A stretch of 64,000 nucleotides of DNA from Streptomyces brevispora (lineage in GTDB: Bacteria; Actinomycetota; Actinomycetes; Streptomycetales; Streptomycetaceae), in NCBI RefSeq assembly GCF_007829885.1, contig NZ_VIWW01000001.1, forward strand, positions 4,340,001 to 4,404,000. The letters are read 5' to 3'. Positions 8,742 to 18,062 of this stretch are shown here, piece by piece (the first letter of the stretch is position 1; each line of letters begins with the position of its first letter). A program made the translations under genes and the position numbers. Below the pieces are notes generated by a model. The model saw only the letters and a list, made by a program, of their open reading frames with translations, was not told where the DNA came from and made no database searches.

Positions 8742-8778
8742 GCGGGGCGGCCGCGGACGGCACGGGCAGGGCCGCGGG

Positions 8779-9102
8779 TCAGTGGGTGGAACCCGAGAGC
8801 TGGAGCCCGATCACGCCGAGGATCACCAGCGAGATCGAGACCAGCTTGAGCGTGGAGACCACGTCGTCGAGGAAGACCATGCCGTAGATCGCGGTGCCCG
8901 CCGCGCCGATACCGGTCCACACCGCGTAGGCGGGTCCGACGTCGAGCTTCTTCAGCGACATGGTCAGCAGACCGAAGCTGCCGAGCGCGAAGACACAGAA
9001 CGCGATGGTCGGCCAGAGCCGGGTGAAGCCGTGCGAGAGCTTGAGGCAGACGGCGAAGCCCGTCTCCAGAAGTCCCGCGACCACGACCAGCAGCCACGCC
9101 AT
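8779..9102 (-). CDS. sugE: SugE/Gdx-type small multidrug-resistance transporter
   Basis: The 107-aa protein has four membrane helices and the SMR signature (WLLVVVAGLLETGFAVCLK with the essential Glu14, and PAYAVWTGIGAAGTAIYG). The KLSHGFTRLWP loop and GIGAAG segment match the SugE/Gdx branch, which exports guanidinium or quaternary ammonium, rather than EmrE. The protein functions as a dual-topology dimer in the family. GGGAGGGG precedes the ATG. It is convergent with the TetR gene. Confidence 0.9.
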   Translation of the reverse strand: MAWLLVVVAGLLETGFAVCLKLSHGFTRLWPTIAFCVFALGSFGLLTMSLKKLDVGPAYAVWTGIGAAGTAIYGMVFLDDVVSTLKLVSISLVILGVIGLQLSGSTH

Positions 9103-9200
9103 CGTCAGTGCCCCTCCCGCATCGGTGACCGCCGTGTACCGCTGGGCGTGATTCGTGATTATGCACTTACCGGTGGCGAGTGATCGCAAACGTGCCCGGA

Positions 9201-10217
9201 TCAGTCGCCTTCGCGTCGCTCCCGCGTGGACAGCAGCCGGTGCAGCGAGTCCAGCCGGGCCGGATCGGCGTGCCCCGCCGCCACCCAGGCATCCAGCGCG
9301 CATTCCGGTTGCCGGCTGTCGTGGGTGCAGCCGCGCGGGCACTCCTCGGTGCCGGGCTGGAGGTCGGGGAAGGCGTTGATGACCCGGGACGGGTCGATGT
9401 GGTGCAGGCCGAAGGAGCGGACGCCGGGGGTGTCGATGACCCAGCCCCGGTAGTCCGGCAGCGGGAGCGCCAGAGCCGACGTGGTGGTGTGGCGGCCCCG
9501 CCCGGTGACCGCGTTGACCACTCCGGTCGTGCGCCGCCTGTCCTTCGGCACCAGCGCGTTGACCAGCGTGGTCTTCCCGACTCCGGAGTGCCCGACGAAC
9601 GCGGTCACCCGGTCGTTCAGCTGCTCTCGGACCCGTTCCGCAGCGTCGCCGTTCTCCAGCTCCTCGCGGTTGGTGACGATGAACGGCACGCCCAGCGGGG
9701 TGTACGCCTCCAGCAGCTTGTCCGGGGAGGCCAGATCGGACTTGGTCAGCACCAGGAGGGGGGAGAGCCCACCGTCGTACGCGGCGACCAGACAGCGGTC
9801 GATCATGCGCGGACGGGGTTCCGGATCGGCCAGCGCCGTGACGATCGCGAGCTGGTCGGCGTTGGCCACCACCACCCGCTCGAACGGATCGTCGTCGTCC
9901 GCCGTCCGGCGCAGCACCGAGCGGCGTTCACCGATCCGGACGATCCGGGCGAGGGTGTCCTTGTCGCCGGACAGATCGCCGACGATGGAGACGGTGTCAC
10001 CCACCACCGCTGCCTTGCGGCCCAGTTCACGGGCCTTCATCGCGATGACCGTGCGGCCCTCGACGAGACAGGTGAGGCGGCCGCGGTCGACGGTGAGGAC
10101 CATGCCCTCCTCGGCGTCCTCGTGCTTGGGACGGATATGCGTACGAGGCCGGTTGCCCTTGCGGTTGGGGCGGACCCGGATGTCGTCCTCGTCGGGGTTC
10201 TTGCCGTAGCGGCGCAT
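9201..10217 (-). CDS. rsgA: ribosome small-subunit GTPase RsgA
   Basis: The 338-aa circularly permuted GTPase assists 30S maturation. It has an N-terminal OB-like region, then the permuted G motifs: LTKSD (G4), GHSGVGKTTLVNAL (G1) and DTPGVRSF (G3), and a C-terminal zinc site (CPRGCTHDSRQPEC). It starts 3 bases after the aroA stop, so the two are co-transcribed. Confidence 0.96.
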   Translation of the reverse strand: MRRYGKNPDEDDIRVRPNRKGNRPRTHIRPKHEDAEEGMVLTVDRGRLTCLVEGRTVIAMKARELGRKAAVVGDTVSIVGDLSGDKDTLARIVRIGERRSVLRRTADDDDPFERVVVANADQLAIVTALADPEPRPRMIDRCLVAAYDGGLSPLLVLTKSDLASPDKLLEAYTPLGVPFIVTNREELENGDAAERVREQLNDRVTAFVGHSGVGKTTLVNALVPKDRRRTTGVVNAVTGRGRHTTTSALALPLPDYRGWVIDTPGVRSFGLHHIDPSRVINAFPDLQPGTEECPRGCTHDSRQPECALDAWVAAGHADPARLDSLHRLLSTRERREGD

Positions 10218-10220
10218 GTC

Positions 10221-11561
10221 TCAGACCCCGAGCATTCGGGTCCACATCTGCGGGAAGTCCGGCAGGGTCTTGGCGGTGGTCGCCACGTTCTCGATCTCCA
10301 CTCCCGGGACGGCAAGGCCGATGATCGACCCCGCGGTGGCCATCCGGTGGTCGTCGTACGTATGGAAGGTACCGCCGTGCAGCGGTCGCGGCCGGATGTG
10401 GAGGCCGTCCGCGGTCTCGGTGACGTCGCCGCCCAGCTCGTTGATCTCCTTGGTGAGCGCGGCCAGCCGGTCCGTCTCGTGCAGCCGCAGATGGGCCACG
10501 CCGCTCAGGGTGGAGGGGGAGTCGGCCAGGGCCGCGACCGCCGCGATGCCCGGGGTCAGCTCGCCGACCTCCCCGAGGTCGACTTCGATGCCGTGGATGC
10601 GGCCGGAGCCGGTGAAGGTGAGTCCGTGCTCGGTCAGCTCGCAGCTGCCGCCCATGGCGGTGAAGATGTCGCGCAGCGCGTCACCCGGCTGTGTGGTGCT
10701 CAGCGGCCAGTCCGGCACGGTGACCCGGCCGCCGGTGACCAGCGCCGCGGCCAGGAACGGCTGGGCGTTGGACAGGTCCGGCTCGATGGTCAGGTCGCGG
10801 CCGAGCAGCGCCGAGTGGGAGACCCGCCAGACGTTCGGTTCGCCGCCCGTCTCCGGCTCGTCGACCTGGGCGCCGACCGCCCGCAGCATGTCGACGGTCA
10901 TCCGGATGTGCGGCATGGACGGCAGCCGGGCGCCGGTGTGGCGTACCTCCACGCCCTGGTTGAAGCGCGGCGCCGACAGCAGCAGCGCCGAGACGAACTG
11001 GGAGGACGATGAGGCGTCGATCGCGACCGGGCCGCCGTCCAGCACGCCGACGCCGTGCACGGTCATCGGCAGCGAGCCGCGGCCGTCGTCGTCGATCCGG
11101 GCGCCGAGCACCCGCAGGGCGTCGATCACCCCGTTCAGCGGGCGCTCGTAGGACCGCGGGTCACCGTCGAAGTGGACCGGGCCGTCGGCGAGGGCCGCCA
11201 CCGGGGGCAGGAAGCGCATGACCGTGCCGGCGTTGCCGACGTCGATGGTGACCGGGCCGTGCAGACCGGCCGGGATGACCCGCCAGGCCTCGCCGGAGCC
11301 GTCCGGGCCGCCCGCGACGGAGGAGCTGGAGGACACCGTCTCCTCGATGCCGACGCCCATCGCGCGCAGCGCGTCGGCCATCAGCAGGGTGTCGCGGGAG
11401 CGCAGCGGGCGGCGCAGCCAGCCGGGCTCCGAGGAGAGCGCGGCCAGCACCAGTGCGCGATTGGTGACCGACTTCGATCCGGGCACGGTGACGGTCGCGT
11501 CGACGGCTCCGCTCGCATGCGGGGCGGGCCAGAGGGCGGGGTGCACGGAACTTTCGGTCAT
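10221..11561 (-). CDS. aroA: 3-phosphoshikimate 1-carboxyvinyltransferase (EPSP synthase)
   Basis: It joins PEP to shikimate-3-phosphate in the shikimate pathway. The 446-aa protein has the expected two-domain landmarks: PGSKSVTNRALVLAAL, GNAGTVMRFLPPVAAL, RSYERPLNGVIDALR, SSSSQFVSALLLSAP and TYDDHRMATAGSIIGL. ATG 11561 is taken; GTG 11570 is in frame just upstream. A short Ser/Gly-rich insert (EETVSSSSSVAGGPDGSGEA) is longer than in many orthologues. It is the first gene of aroA-rsgA. Confidence 0.96.
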   Translation of the reverse strand: MTESSVHPALWPAPHASGAVDATVTVPGSKSVTNRALVLAALSSEPGWLRRPLRSRDTLLMADALRAMGVGIEETVSSSSSVAGGPDGSGEAWRVIPAGLHGPVTIDVGNAGTVMRFLPPVAALADGPVHFDGDPRSYERPLNGVIDALRVLGARIDDDGRGSLPMTVHGVGVLDGGPVAIDASSSSQFVSALLLSAPRFNQGVEVRHTGARLPSMPHIRMTVDMLRAVGAQVDEPETGGEPNVWRVSHSALLGRDLTIEPDLSNAQPFLAAALVTGGRVTVPDWPLSTTQPGDALRDIFTAMGGSCELTEHGLTFTGSGRIHGIEVDLGEVGELTPGIAAVAALADSPSTLSGVAHLRLHETDRLAALTKEINELGGDVTETADGLHIRPRPLHGGTFHTYDDHRMATAGSIIGLAVPGVEIENVATTAKTLPDFPQMWTRMLGV

Positions 11562-11653
11562 GACGCTCACTTTAGACCGACCTCCGCCAACCCGGATCTA
11601 GATCAAATGCGTGGAAACCTGGACGTAACGCAGGGGTGGTGAAGGAAGCGAGG

Positions 11654-12367
11654 TCACAGACCCAGCATCCAGCGCCCGCCGCCGATCAGTGAGCAGAGCG
11701 ACACGGCGTGGAACAGGAACAGCCACAGCGCGGCCGGTACGTCCGTCAGCCGCGACAACTGGTCCGCGTCCGAGTCCGGCGCACCGCCGTGCCGCCGCTT
11801 GGACTGCAGCTCGAACGCCGGACGCACACCGCCCAGCAGCAGGAACCAGACCGCACTGTAGGCGAACAGCGACTGCCAGTCGGGCGAGGCCAGCCACGAC
11901 ATCAGCAGGAAGAGCGAACCGGTGAAGATCACCGCCAGCGCCCCGTACACATTGCGGATCATCACCAGCATCACCGCGAGCAGCGCCGTGGCCAGCCACA
12001 GCAGCAGCGTGATCCGCCCGTTGACCAGCAGCCACGCGCCGCCGAGCCCCAGCAGCGGCGGCGCGGTGTAACCCGCCGCCGCGGTGAGGACCATGCCGAT
12101 GCCGGTCGGCTTGCCGCGGCTCACCGTCAGGCCGCTGGTGTCCGAGTGCAGCCGGATGCCCGAGAGCTGCCGCCCGGTGAGCAGGGCGACCAGTCCGTGA
12201 CCACCCTCGTGGGCGATGGTGATCGCGTTGCGGGTCAGCCGCCATATGACGTTGGGGACGACGGCGATGAGCGCGGCCGTGGCGGTGACCACGACCAGCC
12301 ACTGCTCGGGGGCCGGCTGAGTACCGAAGACGCGGTCCCACAGATTGCCGAGATCGGTGCTGTCCAT
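11654..12367 (-). CDS. M50-family membrane metalloprotease-like protein
   Basis: The 237-aa integral membrane protein has about six hydrophobic segments and an HExxH zinc motif (IAHEGGHGLVALLTG) inside the second, followed by a short cytoplasmic tail. M50B-type enzymes cut within the membrane, but no substrate is evident and no PDZ domain is present. It is divergent from the SRAP gene with 78 bases between starts. Confidence 0.82.
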   Translation of the reverse strand: MDSTDLGNLWDRVFGTQPAPEQWLVVVTATAALIAVVPNVIWRLTRNAITIAHEGGHGLVALLTGRQLSGIRLHSDTSGLTVSRGKPTGIGMVLTAAAGYTAPPLLGLGGAWLLVNGRITLLLWLATALLAVMLVMIRNVYGALAVIFTGSLFLLMSWLASPDWQSLFAYSAVWFLLLGGVRPAFELQSKRRHGGAPDSDADQLSRLTDVPAALWLFLFHAVSLCSLIGGGRWMLGL

Positions 12368-12445
12368 GGGGTGGGCGGCTCCTTGCGGTGTTGACGTGAG
12401 GTGTTCGCGTCCGGTCGGGACGGCGGTCGTGGCAGTCTGGCACTT

Positions 12446-13261
12446 ATGTGCGGACGGTATGCAGCGAGTCGGCGGCCCGGGGATCTGACCGGACTCTTCC
12501 AGGTGGAGAAGTGGGAACCGGCCGAGGCGCTGGAGCCCGATTACAACGTGGCGCCGACCAAGGAGGTCTACGCCGTACTGGAGCGTCCGGTGAAAGACGC
12601 GGATGACCAGCGTCCGGTTCGCCAGCTGCGCGCACTGAAATGGGGACTCGTCCCTTCCTGGGCCAGAACACCGGAGGGCGGCGCCCGGATGATCAACGCC
12701 CGCGCCGAGACGGTGCACGAGAAGCCGTCCTTCCGCCGCCCCTTCGTCTCGCGGCGCTGCATCCTGCCGGCCGACGGCTATTACGAGTGGGTGACCGGCA
12801 GCGAGGAGCGGCAGCTGGAGGAGAAGGGCCGCAGGAAGCGGCCCCGCAAGCAGCCGTACTTCGTGACCCCCGCCGACGGATCGGTCTTCGCCATGGCCGG
12901 GCTGTACGAGTTCTGGCGGGACCGGACCCTGCCGGACGACCATCCGCAGGCCTGGTGGGTGACCTGCTCGGTGATCACGACCGAGGCGGAGACGAGCCCG
13001 CTCGCCGTCGCCCCGGCCGAGGGCCCGGCCGCGCTCGCCGACATCCACCCCCGGATGCCGCTGATGCTGACCCCGGACCGCTGGGACGACTGGCTGGACC
13101 CCTCGCACACCGACGTCGAGGAGCTGCGGGGGCTGCTCACCCCGCCGCCCGGCGGGCTGATGCGGGCCTATCCGGTCGCCACCACCGTCAGCAACGTTCG
13201 CAACAACGGCCCCGAGCTGCTGGACGAGCTGGCCGCGCCCGAGGTCGGCACGCTCTTCTGA
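12446..13261 (+). CDS. SRAP/YedK abasic-site DNA crosslink protein
   Basis: The 271-aa SOS-response-associated peptidase (YedK/HMCES) family shields abasic sites in single-stranded DNA by a covalent bond through Cys2. The start MCGRY places the catalytic Cys directly after Met, which fixes ATG 12446. Family motifs NVAPT, WGLVPSW, NARAETV, RCILPADGYYEW, FAMAGLYEFW and HPRMP are all present. No clear LexA box is seen upstream. Confidence 0.94.
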   Translation: MCGRYAASRRPGDLTGLFQVEKWEPAEALEPDYNVAPTKEVYAVLERPVKDADDQRPVRQLRALKWGLVPSWARTPEGGARMINARAETVHEKPSFRRPFVSRRCILPADGYYEWVTGSEERQLEEKGRRKRPRKQPYFVTPADGSVFAMAGLYEFWRDRTLPDDHPQAWWVTCSVITTEAETSPLAVAPAEGPAALADIHPRMPLMLTPDRWDDWLDPSHTDVEELRGLLTPPPGGLMRAYPVATTVSNVRNNGPELLDELAAPEVGTLF

Positions 13262-13311
13262 GACACGGGTCGCAGCGGTGCCGGTCGCACCGGTCTTGGT
13301 TGGATGGGCCC

Positions 13312-13962
13312 GTGAAAGCCACCGACACAGCCCCACGCACCGAAACGGTCGACACCGAGGCCGGGACCGCCCGGATCAGCTGGCTGCCCGCGCGCGAACC
13401 CCGCCTCCTGCTCGCCCTCGGCCACGGCGCCGGCGGCGGCATCGAGGCCCGGGACCTGCGGGCGCTGGCCGCCGCACTGCCCGCGCACGGGGTGAGCGTC
13501 GCTCTGGTGGAGCAGCCGTGGCGGGTCGCCGGGAAGAAGCTCGCGCCCGCCCCGAAAACCCTGGACACCGGCTGGCGCGGCCTGTGGCCGGCACTGGCCG
13601 ACGCCGGGCTCCCGGTCGTCGCCGGCGGACGCAGCGCAGGGGCCCGGGTGGCCTGCCGCACGGCGTCCGCACTCGGCGCCCGCGCGGTCCTCGCGCTCAG
13701 CTTCCCGCTGCACCCCCCGGGCCGGCCGGAGAAGTCCCGTAAGGACGAGCTGCTGGCCTCCGGCGTACCCACCCTCGTCGTCCAGGGTGGCAACGACCCG
13801 TTCGGCAGGCCCGCCGAATTTCCTCCGGGGGAGTACCGGCTCGCCGAGGTGCCGCACGCGGACCACGGCTTCTCCGTACCGAAGCGGTCGGGGACGACCG
13901 AGGACCGGGCGATGGAGATCCTCACGTCGGCCGTGACCGGCTGGCTGGCCGCGACGGTGTGA
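13312..13962 (+). CDS. alpha/beta hydrolase of the KANL3/Tex30 type
   Basis: The 216-aa protein has an oxyanion-type turn (LALGHGAGGGIE), a nucleophile elbow GGRSAGARVA (Ser) and a C-terminal HADHGF with the likely catalytic His. Substrate is unknown. The GTG start is the only sensible one after the SRAP stop 50 bases upstream. It ends 12 bases before the sigR promoter. Confidence 0.82.
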   Translation: MKATDTAPRTETVDTEAGTARISWLPAREPRLLLALGHGAGGGIEARDLRALAAALPAHGVSVALVEQPWRVAGKKLAPAPKTLDTGWRGLWPALADAGLPVVAGGRSAGARVACRTASALGARAVLALSFPLHPPGRPEKSRKDELLASGVPTLVVQGGNDPFGRPAEFPPGEYRLAEVPHADHGFSVPKRSGTTEDRAMEILTSAVTGWLAATV

Positions 13963-13973
13963 CGTACGACCCG

Positions 13974-13999
13974 GGAATGCCGGACGGGGGACCGCTGTT
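13974..13999 (+). promoter_or_regulatory. SigR-dependent autoregulatory promoter of sigR
   Basis: GGAAT (13974-13978) and GTT (13997-13999) are separated by exactly 18 bases, the known SigR consensus. It lies upstream of both possible sigR starts, like sigRp2 in S. coelicolor. Confidence 0.85.
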
Positions 14000-14235
14000 G
14001 TCCGGGGTGTCGGTACACCAACGTCGTACGTGGAGAGGGAGTCCGTCGCATGGGTTCAACCATCTGCCCGCGTCGCTCGAACGCCGCTGACCTGGAGTGG
14101 ACGGTGCTGCATGCGGCCAAGACCACTTCAGAGCGGGCGCTGAGCGGATCGGATCGACAGCCCGCGGCGGACCAAGGTCGACTATTCTCCGATTCGAGCG
14201 GGTCCGGTTTCGGCTCCGCCACAGCGTTGGAGGAG

Positions 14236-14892
14236 GTGGGTCCGGTCACTGGGACCGACACAGGGACCGACGACGGCCGCCCGCAGGAGACGACCGCCGA
14301 GCGCAACGCGCGCTTCGAGCGCGATGCCCTCGGATTCCTCGACCAGATGTACTCGGCCGCGCTGCGCATGACGCGCAACCCCGCGGACGCCGAGGACCTG
14401 GTCCAGGAGACGTACGCCAAGGCGTACGGATCCTTCCACCAGTTCCGTGAGGGCACCAACCTCAAGGCGTGGATGTACCGCATCCTCACCAACACGTTCA
14501 TCAACTCGTACCGCAAGAAGCAGCGTGAACCCCAGCGCAGTGCCGCCGAGGAGATCGAGGACTGGCAGCTGGCCCGCGCCGAGTCCCACATGTCGACAGG
14601 TCTGCGCTCCGCCGAGTCCCAGGCCCTCGACCACCTGCCCGACTCCGATGTGAAGTCCGCGCTGCAGGCGATCCCCGAAGAGTTCCGCATCGCGGTCTAT
14701 CTCGCCGATGTAGAGGGCTTTGCCTACAAGGAGATCGCGGACATCATGGGGACTCCCATCGGTACGGTGATGTCCCGACTGCACCGGGGCCGCCGTCAAC
14801 TGCGCGGCATGCTGGAGGACTACGCCCGTGACCGCGGGCTCGTCCCGGCCGGCGCCGGTGAGTCGGACGATCGGAAAGGCTCGGGCTCATGA
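14236..14892 (+). CDS. sigR: ECF sigma factor SigR (thiol-oxidative stress)
   Basis: The 218-aa form starts at GTG 14236 behind GGAGGA. Region 2 (FERDALGFLDQMYSAALRMT, DLVQETYAKAYGSFHQF) and region 4 (AIPEEFRIAVYLADVEGFAY, GTVMSRLHRGRRQL) are standard. The frame is open upstream to ATG 14050, giving a 62-residue N-terminal extension, as in the unstable long isoform SigR' made from the autoregulated transcript. SigR drives thioredoxin and thiol-repair genes when disulfide stress inactivates RsrA, whose gene overlaps by 4 bases. Confidence 0.95.
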   Translation: MGPVTGTDTGTDDGRPQETTAERNARFERDALGFLDQMYSAALRMTRNPADAEDLVQETYAKAYGSFHQFREGTNLKAWMYRILTNTFINSYRKKQREPQRSAAEEIEDWQLARAESHMSTGLRSAESQALDHLPDSDVKSALQAIPEEFRIAVYLADVEGFAYKEIADIMGTPIGTVMSRLHRGRRQLRGMLEDYARDRGLVPAGAGESDDRKGSGS

Positions 14893-15209
14893 GCTGCGGA
14901 GAGCCGCACGAGACGGAGTGCTCAGAGGTCCTCGATCACCTCTACGAGTTCCTCGACCGGGAGATGCCCGACAGCGACTGCACCAAGTTCGAGACGCACT
15001 TCGGTGAGTGCAACCCCTGCCTGGAGAAGTACGGGCTGGAGCAGGCCGTGAAGAAGCTGGTCAAGCGCTGCTGCGGCCAGGACGACGTGCCGGCCGACCT
15101 GCGCTCCAAGGTGATGGGGCGGATCGACCTGATCCGCTCCGGCCAGGCGGTGCCTGAGCAGGACGTGACGGTGTCCGACCCCGAACTGCCGGCCGCCGCC
15201 AAGGAATGA
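14889..15209 (+). CDS. rsrA: zinc anti-sigma factor RsrA
   Basis: The 106-aa ZAS-family protein binds SigR when reduced. It carries the H-x3-C-x2-C motif (HFGECNPC: His37, Cys41, Cys44) with Cys11 as the further zinc ligand, and seven cysteines at 3, 11, 31, 41, 44, 61 and 62, the pattern of S. coelicolor RsrA. Disulfide formation releases zinc and SigR. The ATG overlaps the sigR stop (ATGA). Confidence 0.96.
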   Translation: MSCGEPHETECSEVLDHLYEFLDREMPDSDCTKFETHFGECNPCLEKYGLEQAVKKLVKRCCGQDDVPADLRSKVMGRIDLIRSGQAVPEQDVTVSDPELPAAAKE

Positions 15210-15313
15210 CGCGTCACCCGAACGTGCTAATCACGGTCGTCGGCACTCTGCCGGGACGTCCAACTCGCTAGCCTGACGCCTCCATTGGCGATGCTGGGGG
15301 GCGGGCGGAACGG

Positions 15314-16714
15314 GTGAGAGCCACACGCGGGGCGGTGCGGGCGTACATCCTGGCCGTCACGCTCTGCGCCACCCTGTGCGTGCTGCCGGCGCTGCGGCCC
15401 GGCGCGGACACCCCGTGGGCCACGCTCGGACTGCTCGCCGGGCTCTACCTGGGCTGCGAACTCCCCGGCCGCTGCCCGTTCTTCGGCCGCTCCGCGCCGG
15501 TCAGTGCCGGGTCGTTCTTTCCGCTGCTGCTCGCCGCCGCCTTCCTGCTGCCGCCCGCGGCCGCGGCGCTGGTCGCGGTACCCGGCTCGCTCGTCGGCCG
15601 GGTGGAGAATCCCCCGGCCGCCGCCCGCCGCGTCTGGCGGGCGGCCGAGCTCGCCCTCACCGTCTGGGCGGCCTCCCGCGTCCACGCCCTGCTCGGCGGT
15701 CCCGCCGCGCTCGGCGGCCCCGGACCCGGACGGCTGCCCGACCTCCCGTACGCGCTGCTGCCCGCCTGCGCGGCCGCACTGGCCTTCAGCCTGGTGCTGG
15801 CCGCGCTGGACGGCTCGATCCTGGCCACGGCCGAACAGCTGCCCGTCCGGCGCGCCTGGAGCGGGCTGCTGCCCCACTCGCTCGGCCCGCACCTCGTGCA
15901 CGGCCTCGCCGGACTGATGATGGCGGTCCTGTGGAGCAGCTCGTACGGGCCGCTGGCCGCGCTCTTCGTCCTGTTGCCGATGTACATCTCCTGCTGGGTC
16001 TTCGCCCAGTACCACCGCGAGCACGCCGCGCACCGCGCCACGATCAGGGCCCTGGTGCAGGCCGTCGACATCAAGGACACCTACACCCGGGGCCACAGCG
16101 AGCGGGTGGGGCGCGCCTCCGTGCTGATCGCCCATGAACTGGGCATGGCGCAGGACCGCGTCGAAGTGCTCCGGTTCGCCGGCATCCTGCACGACGTCGG
16201 CAAGCTCGGCGTGCCGACCCGGGTGCTGCGCAAGGACGGGCCGCTGACGCCTCAGGAGCGGCGGGTGATCGAGCTGCACCCGGAGTACGGGCACGAGATC
16301 GTCCGCGGCATCGGCTTCCTCGGCGAGGCGCGGGCCGCGATCCTGCACCACCACGAACGGCTCGACGGCAGCGGGTACCCGTACGGGCTCACCGGTCGCG
16401 AGATCCCCGAGTTCGCCCGCGTGGTCGCCGTCGCCGACGCCTTCGACGCGATGACCTCGACCCGGTCCTACCGGCCGGGCCGGCCGGTGCCGGTCGCCGT
16501 GGAGGAGCTCAAGCGGTGTGCCGGCACCCAGTTCGATCCGCAGATGGTGCGGGCGCTGGCGCGGGGCCTGGAGCGGCACGGGTGGTCGGGGGCGGCGTCG
16601 GCCGTGACCGCGGACGACGAGCGGGTGCCGGACGACGAGCGGGTGCCGGCGCCGCGGACCGGGGGCGCCGGACGGGACGCGGATGCCGGGCCCGACCGGG
16701 GCCGTCCCCGGTGA
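15314..16714 (+). CDS. membrane-anchored HD-GYP domain protein
   Basis: The 466-aa protein has about six N-terminal membrane segments (res ~8-235), then an HD-GYP domain: GHSERVG, ILHDVGKLGVP, HPEYGHEIV, and HHHERLDGSGYPYGL with the intact GYP. HD-GYP proteins hydrolyse cyclic di-GMP, so a link to developmental c-di-GMP signalling is likely but inferred. The C-terminal ~40 residues are disordered, with a repeated DDERVP unit. Translation is coupled to the next gene by a GTGA overlap. Confidence 0.9.
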   Translation: MRATRGAVRAYILAVTLCATLCVLPALRPGADTPWATLGLLAGLYLGCELPGRCPFFGRSAPVSAGSFFPLLLAAAFLLPPAAAALVAVPGSLVGRVENPPAAARRVWRAAELALTVWAASRVHALLGGPAALGGPGPGRLPDLPYALLPACAAALAFSLVLAALDGSILATAEQLPVRRAWSGLLPHSLGPHLVHGLAGLMMAVLWSSSYGPLAALFVLLPMYISCWVFAQYHREHAAHRATIRALVQAVDIKDTYTRGHSERVGRASVLIAHELGMAQDRVEVLRFAGILHDVGKLGVPTRVLRKDGPLTPQERRVIELHPEYGHEIVRGIGFLGEARAAILHHHERLDGSGYPYGLTGREIPEFARVVAVADAFDAMTSTRSYRPGRPVPVAVEELKRCAGTQFDPQMVRALARGLERHGWSGAASAVTADDERVPDDERVPAPRTGGAGRDADAGPDRGRPR

Positions 16715-17970
16715 GCCGGGAGCGGTCCCCGCTGCCCCCGGCCACCCTGGCCGTTCGCGGCGCCGCCCTCGCGCTCGCCGTCGCCGGGCTCGGGCACACC
16801 CTCTGGGACGGGGTCCGGGATCCCGGCCACGCCCTCGCCTTCGGGGTGCTCATCACCATCGGCGAGCTGGCCCGCTGGGGCGCCCTCCCCGGTGAACGGG
16901 AGCCCGCACCGCTCGGCGCCGCCGGAGCGCTCGCGTACGCCCTGCTCGGCCGCAGCGGCGGGGAGCCCACCGGGCACGGCGCGCTCCAGGTCGTCGCCGT
17001 GCTCGTCGCGGCCCAGCTCATCGCCTCCGTGCCCCATGTGGCACGCGGCAGCGGGCCCGGCCCGGACCAGGTGGCCCGCCGCGTGCTGACCGTCGCCTTC
17101 GCGGCCGTGTGCTTCCAGCCGCTCTACAACTCCGGCCGGTCCGAGAACTGGTTCGGCGACGGCCCGTACCACGCGGCCTTCCTGCTCCTGCTGCTCGGCC
17201 TCACCGCCCTGTGCGACGCCGTTCTGGGCGCCCTGCTGCTGCGCGCCGGCACCGCCGTCCCGTACGGGCCGCTGCTCCGCGACGAGCTGCGGGCCCTGAC
17301 CGGCATCGGATCGGCGGTCTGCGCGACCGGCGCGGTCATGGCGCTCGGGGTCGCCGCCGCCGGGCTGTGGGCGCTGCCCGTCCTGTGCGTACCGCTGCTG
17401 CTCACCCAGGTGTCGTTCCGTCGTTTCGTCGCCGTACGCACCACCTACCGGCAGACCATCGCCTCGCTCGCCCGGTCCACCGAGATCGCCGGTTACACCC
17501 CGCACGGCCATGCCCGCAGGGTGGCGGCGCTCTGCACGGCCGTCGGCCGTGAGCTGGGGCTCTCCGGGCCCGAGCTCACGGTCCTTGAGTACGCGGCCCT
17601 GATGCACGACATCGGCCAGCTCTCGCTCGTCGACCCGGTCCCGGAGGGGGCCACCGCCGTACTGCCCGCCGCCGAGCAGCGCCGGATCGCGCTGCTCGGC
17701 GGGGCCGTGGTCCGCCAGACCGGGGTCGACGCGAAGGTCGCCGCGGTGGTGGAGCGGCAGGCCGACCCCTACCGTGAGCAGCCGCTGTCCGCCAGGATCG
17801 TCAGGGCGGTCAACGCATACGACGACCTGTGCGGGAAAAGTCTCAGCGGGCCGCTCGGCGCGCTGGAACAGCTCAGGCTCGGGACCGGCCACGACTACCA
17901 GTCCCAGGTCGTGGAATCGCTCGCCAGGGTTCTGGCCAGGGACGGTCTGACCCCTGTCCCACCTGGGTAA
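16711..17970 (+). CDS. membrane protein with degenerate HD domain
   Basis: This 419-aa partner resembles the preceding gene in design: six or so N-terminal membrane segments, then an HD-type domain (HGHARRVAALC, LMHDIGQLSL). The HD pair is kept but the following Lys is Gln, and the HHE and GYP motifs are missing, so it is probably not an active c-di-GMP hydrolase. It may regulate or heterodimerise with its neighbour. The start GTG 16711 overlaps the upstream stop. Confidence 0.87.
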   Translation: MSRERSPLPPATLAVRGAALALAVAGLGHTLWDGVRDPGHALAFGVLITIGELARWGALPGEREPAPLGAAGALAYALLGRSGGEPTGHGALQVVAVLVAAQLIASVPHVARGSGPGPDQVARRVLTVAFAAVCFQPLYNSGRSENWFGDGPYHAAFLLLLLGLTALCDAVLGALLLRAGTAVPYGPLLRDELRALTGIGSAVCATGAVMALGVAAAGLWALPVLCVPLLLTQVSFRRFVAVRTTYRQTIASLARSTEIAGYTPHGHARRVAALCTAVGRELGLSGPELTVLEYAALMHDIGQLSLVDPVPEGATAVLPAAEQRRIALLGGAVVRQTGVDAKVAAVVERQADPYREQPLSARIVRAVNAYDDLCGKSLSGPLGALEQLRLGTGHDYQSQVVESLARVLARDGLTPVPPG

Positions 17971-18062
17971 ACCCATGGGTAATGAGCGGGCGTCCGGCCG
18001 GGCATGGTTGGATGCGAAGGAGAGCGAAAAACGAGGGTGTCCAGTCGGGACAGGCGGGAATC

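Noticed and set aside
9103..9200. Guanidine riboswitch upstream of the SugE-type gene
   Set aside because: The short leader lacks the conserved guanidine-I core and paired ACGR hairpins of guanidine-II; nothing beyond a good ribosome site is seen.
12368..12445. LexA box before the SRAP gene
   Set aside because: No TCGAAC-N4-GTTCGA-like dyad is present in the short divergent gap.
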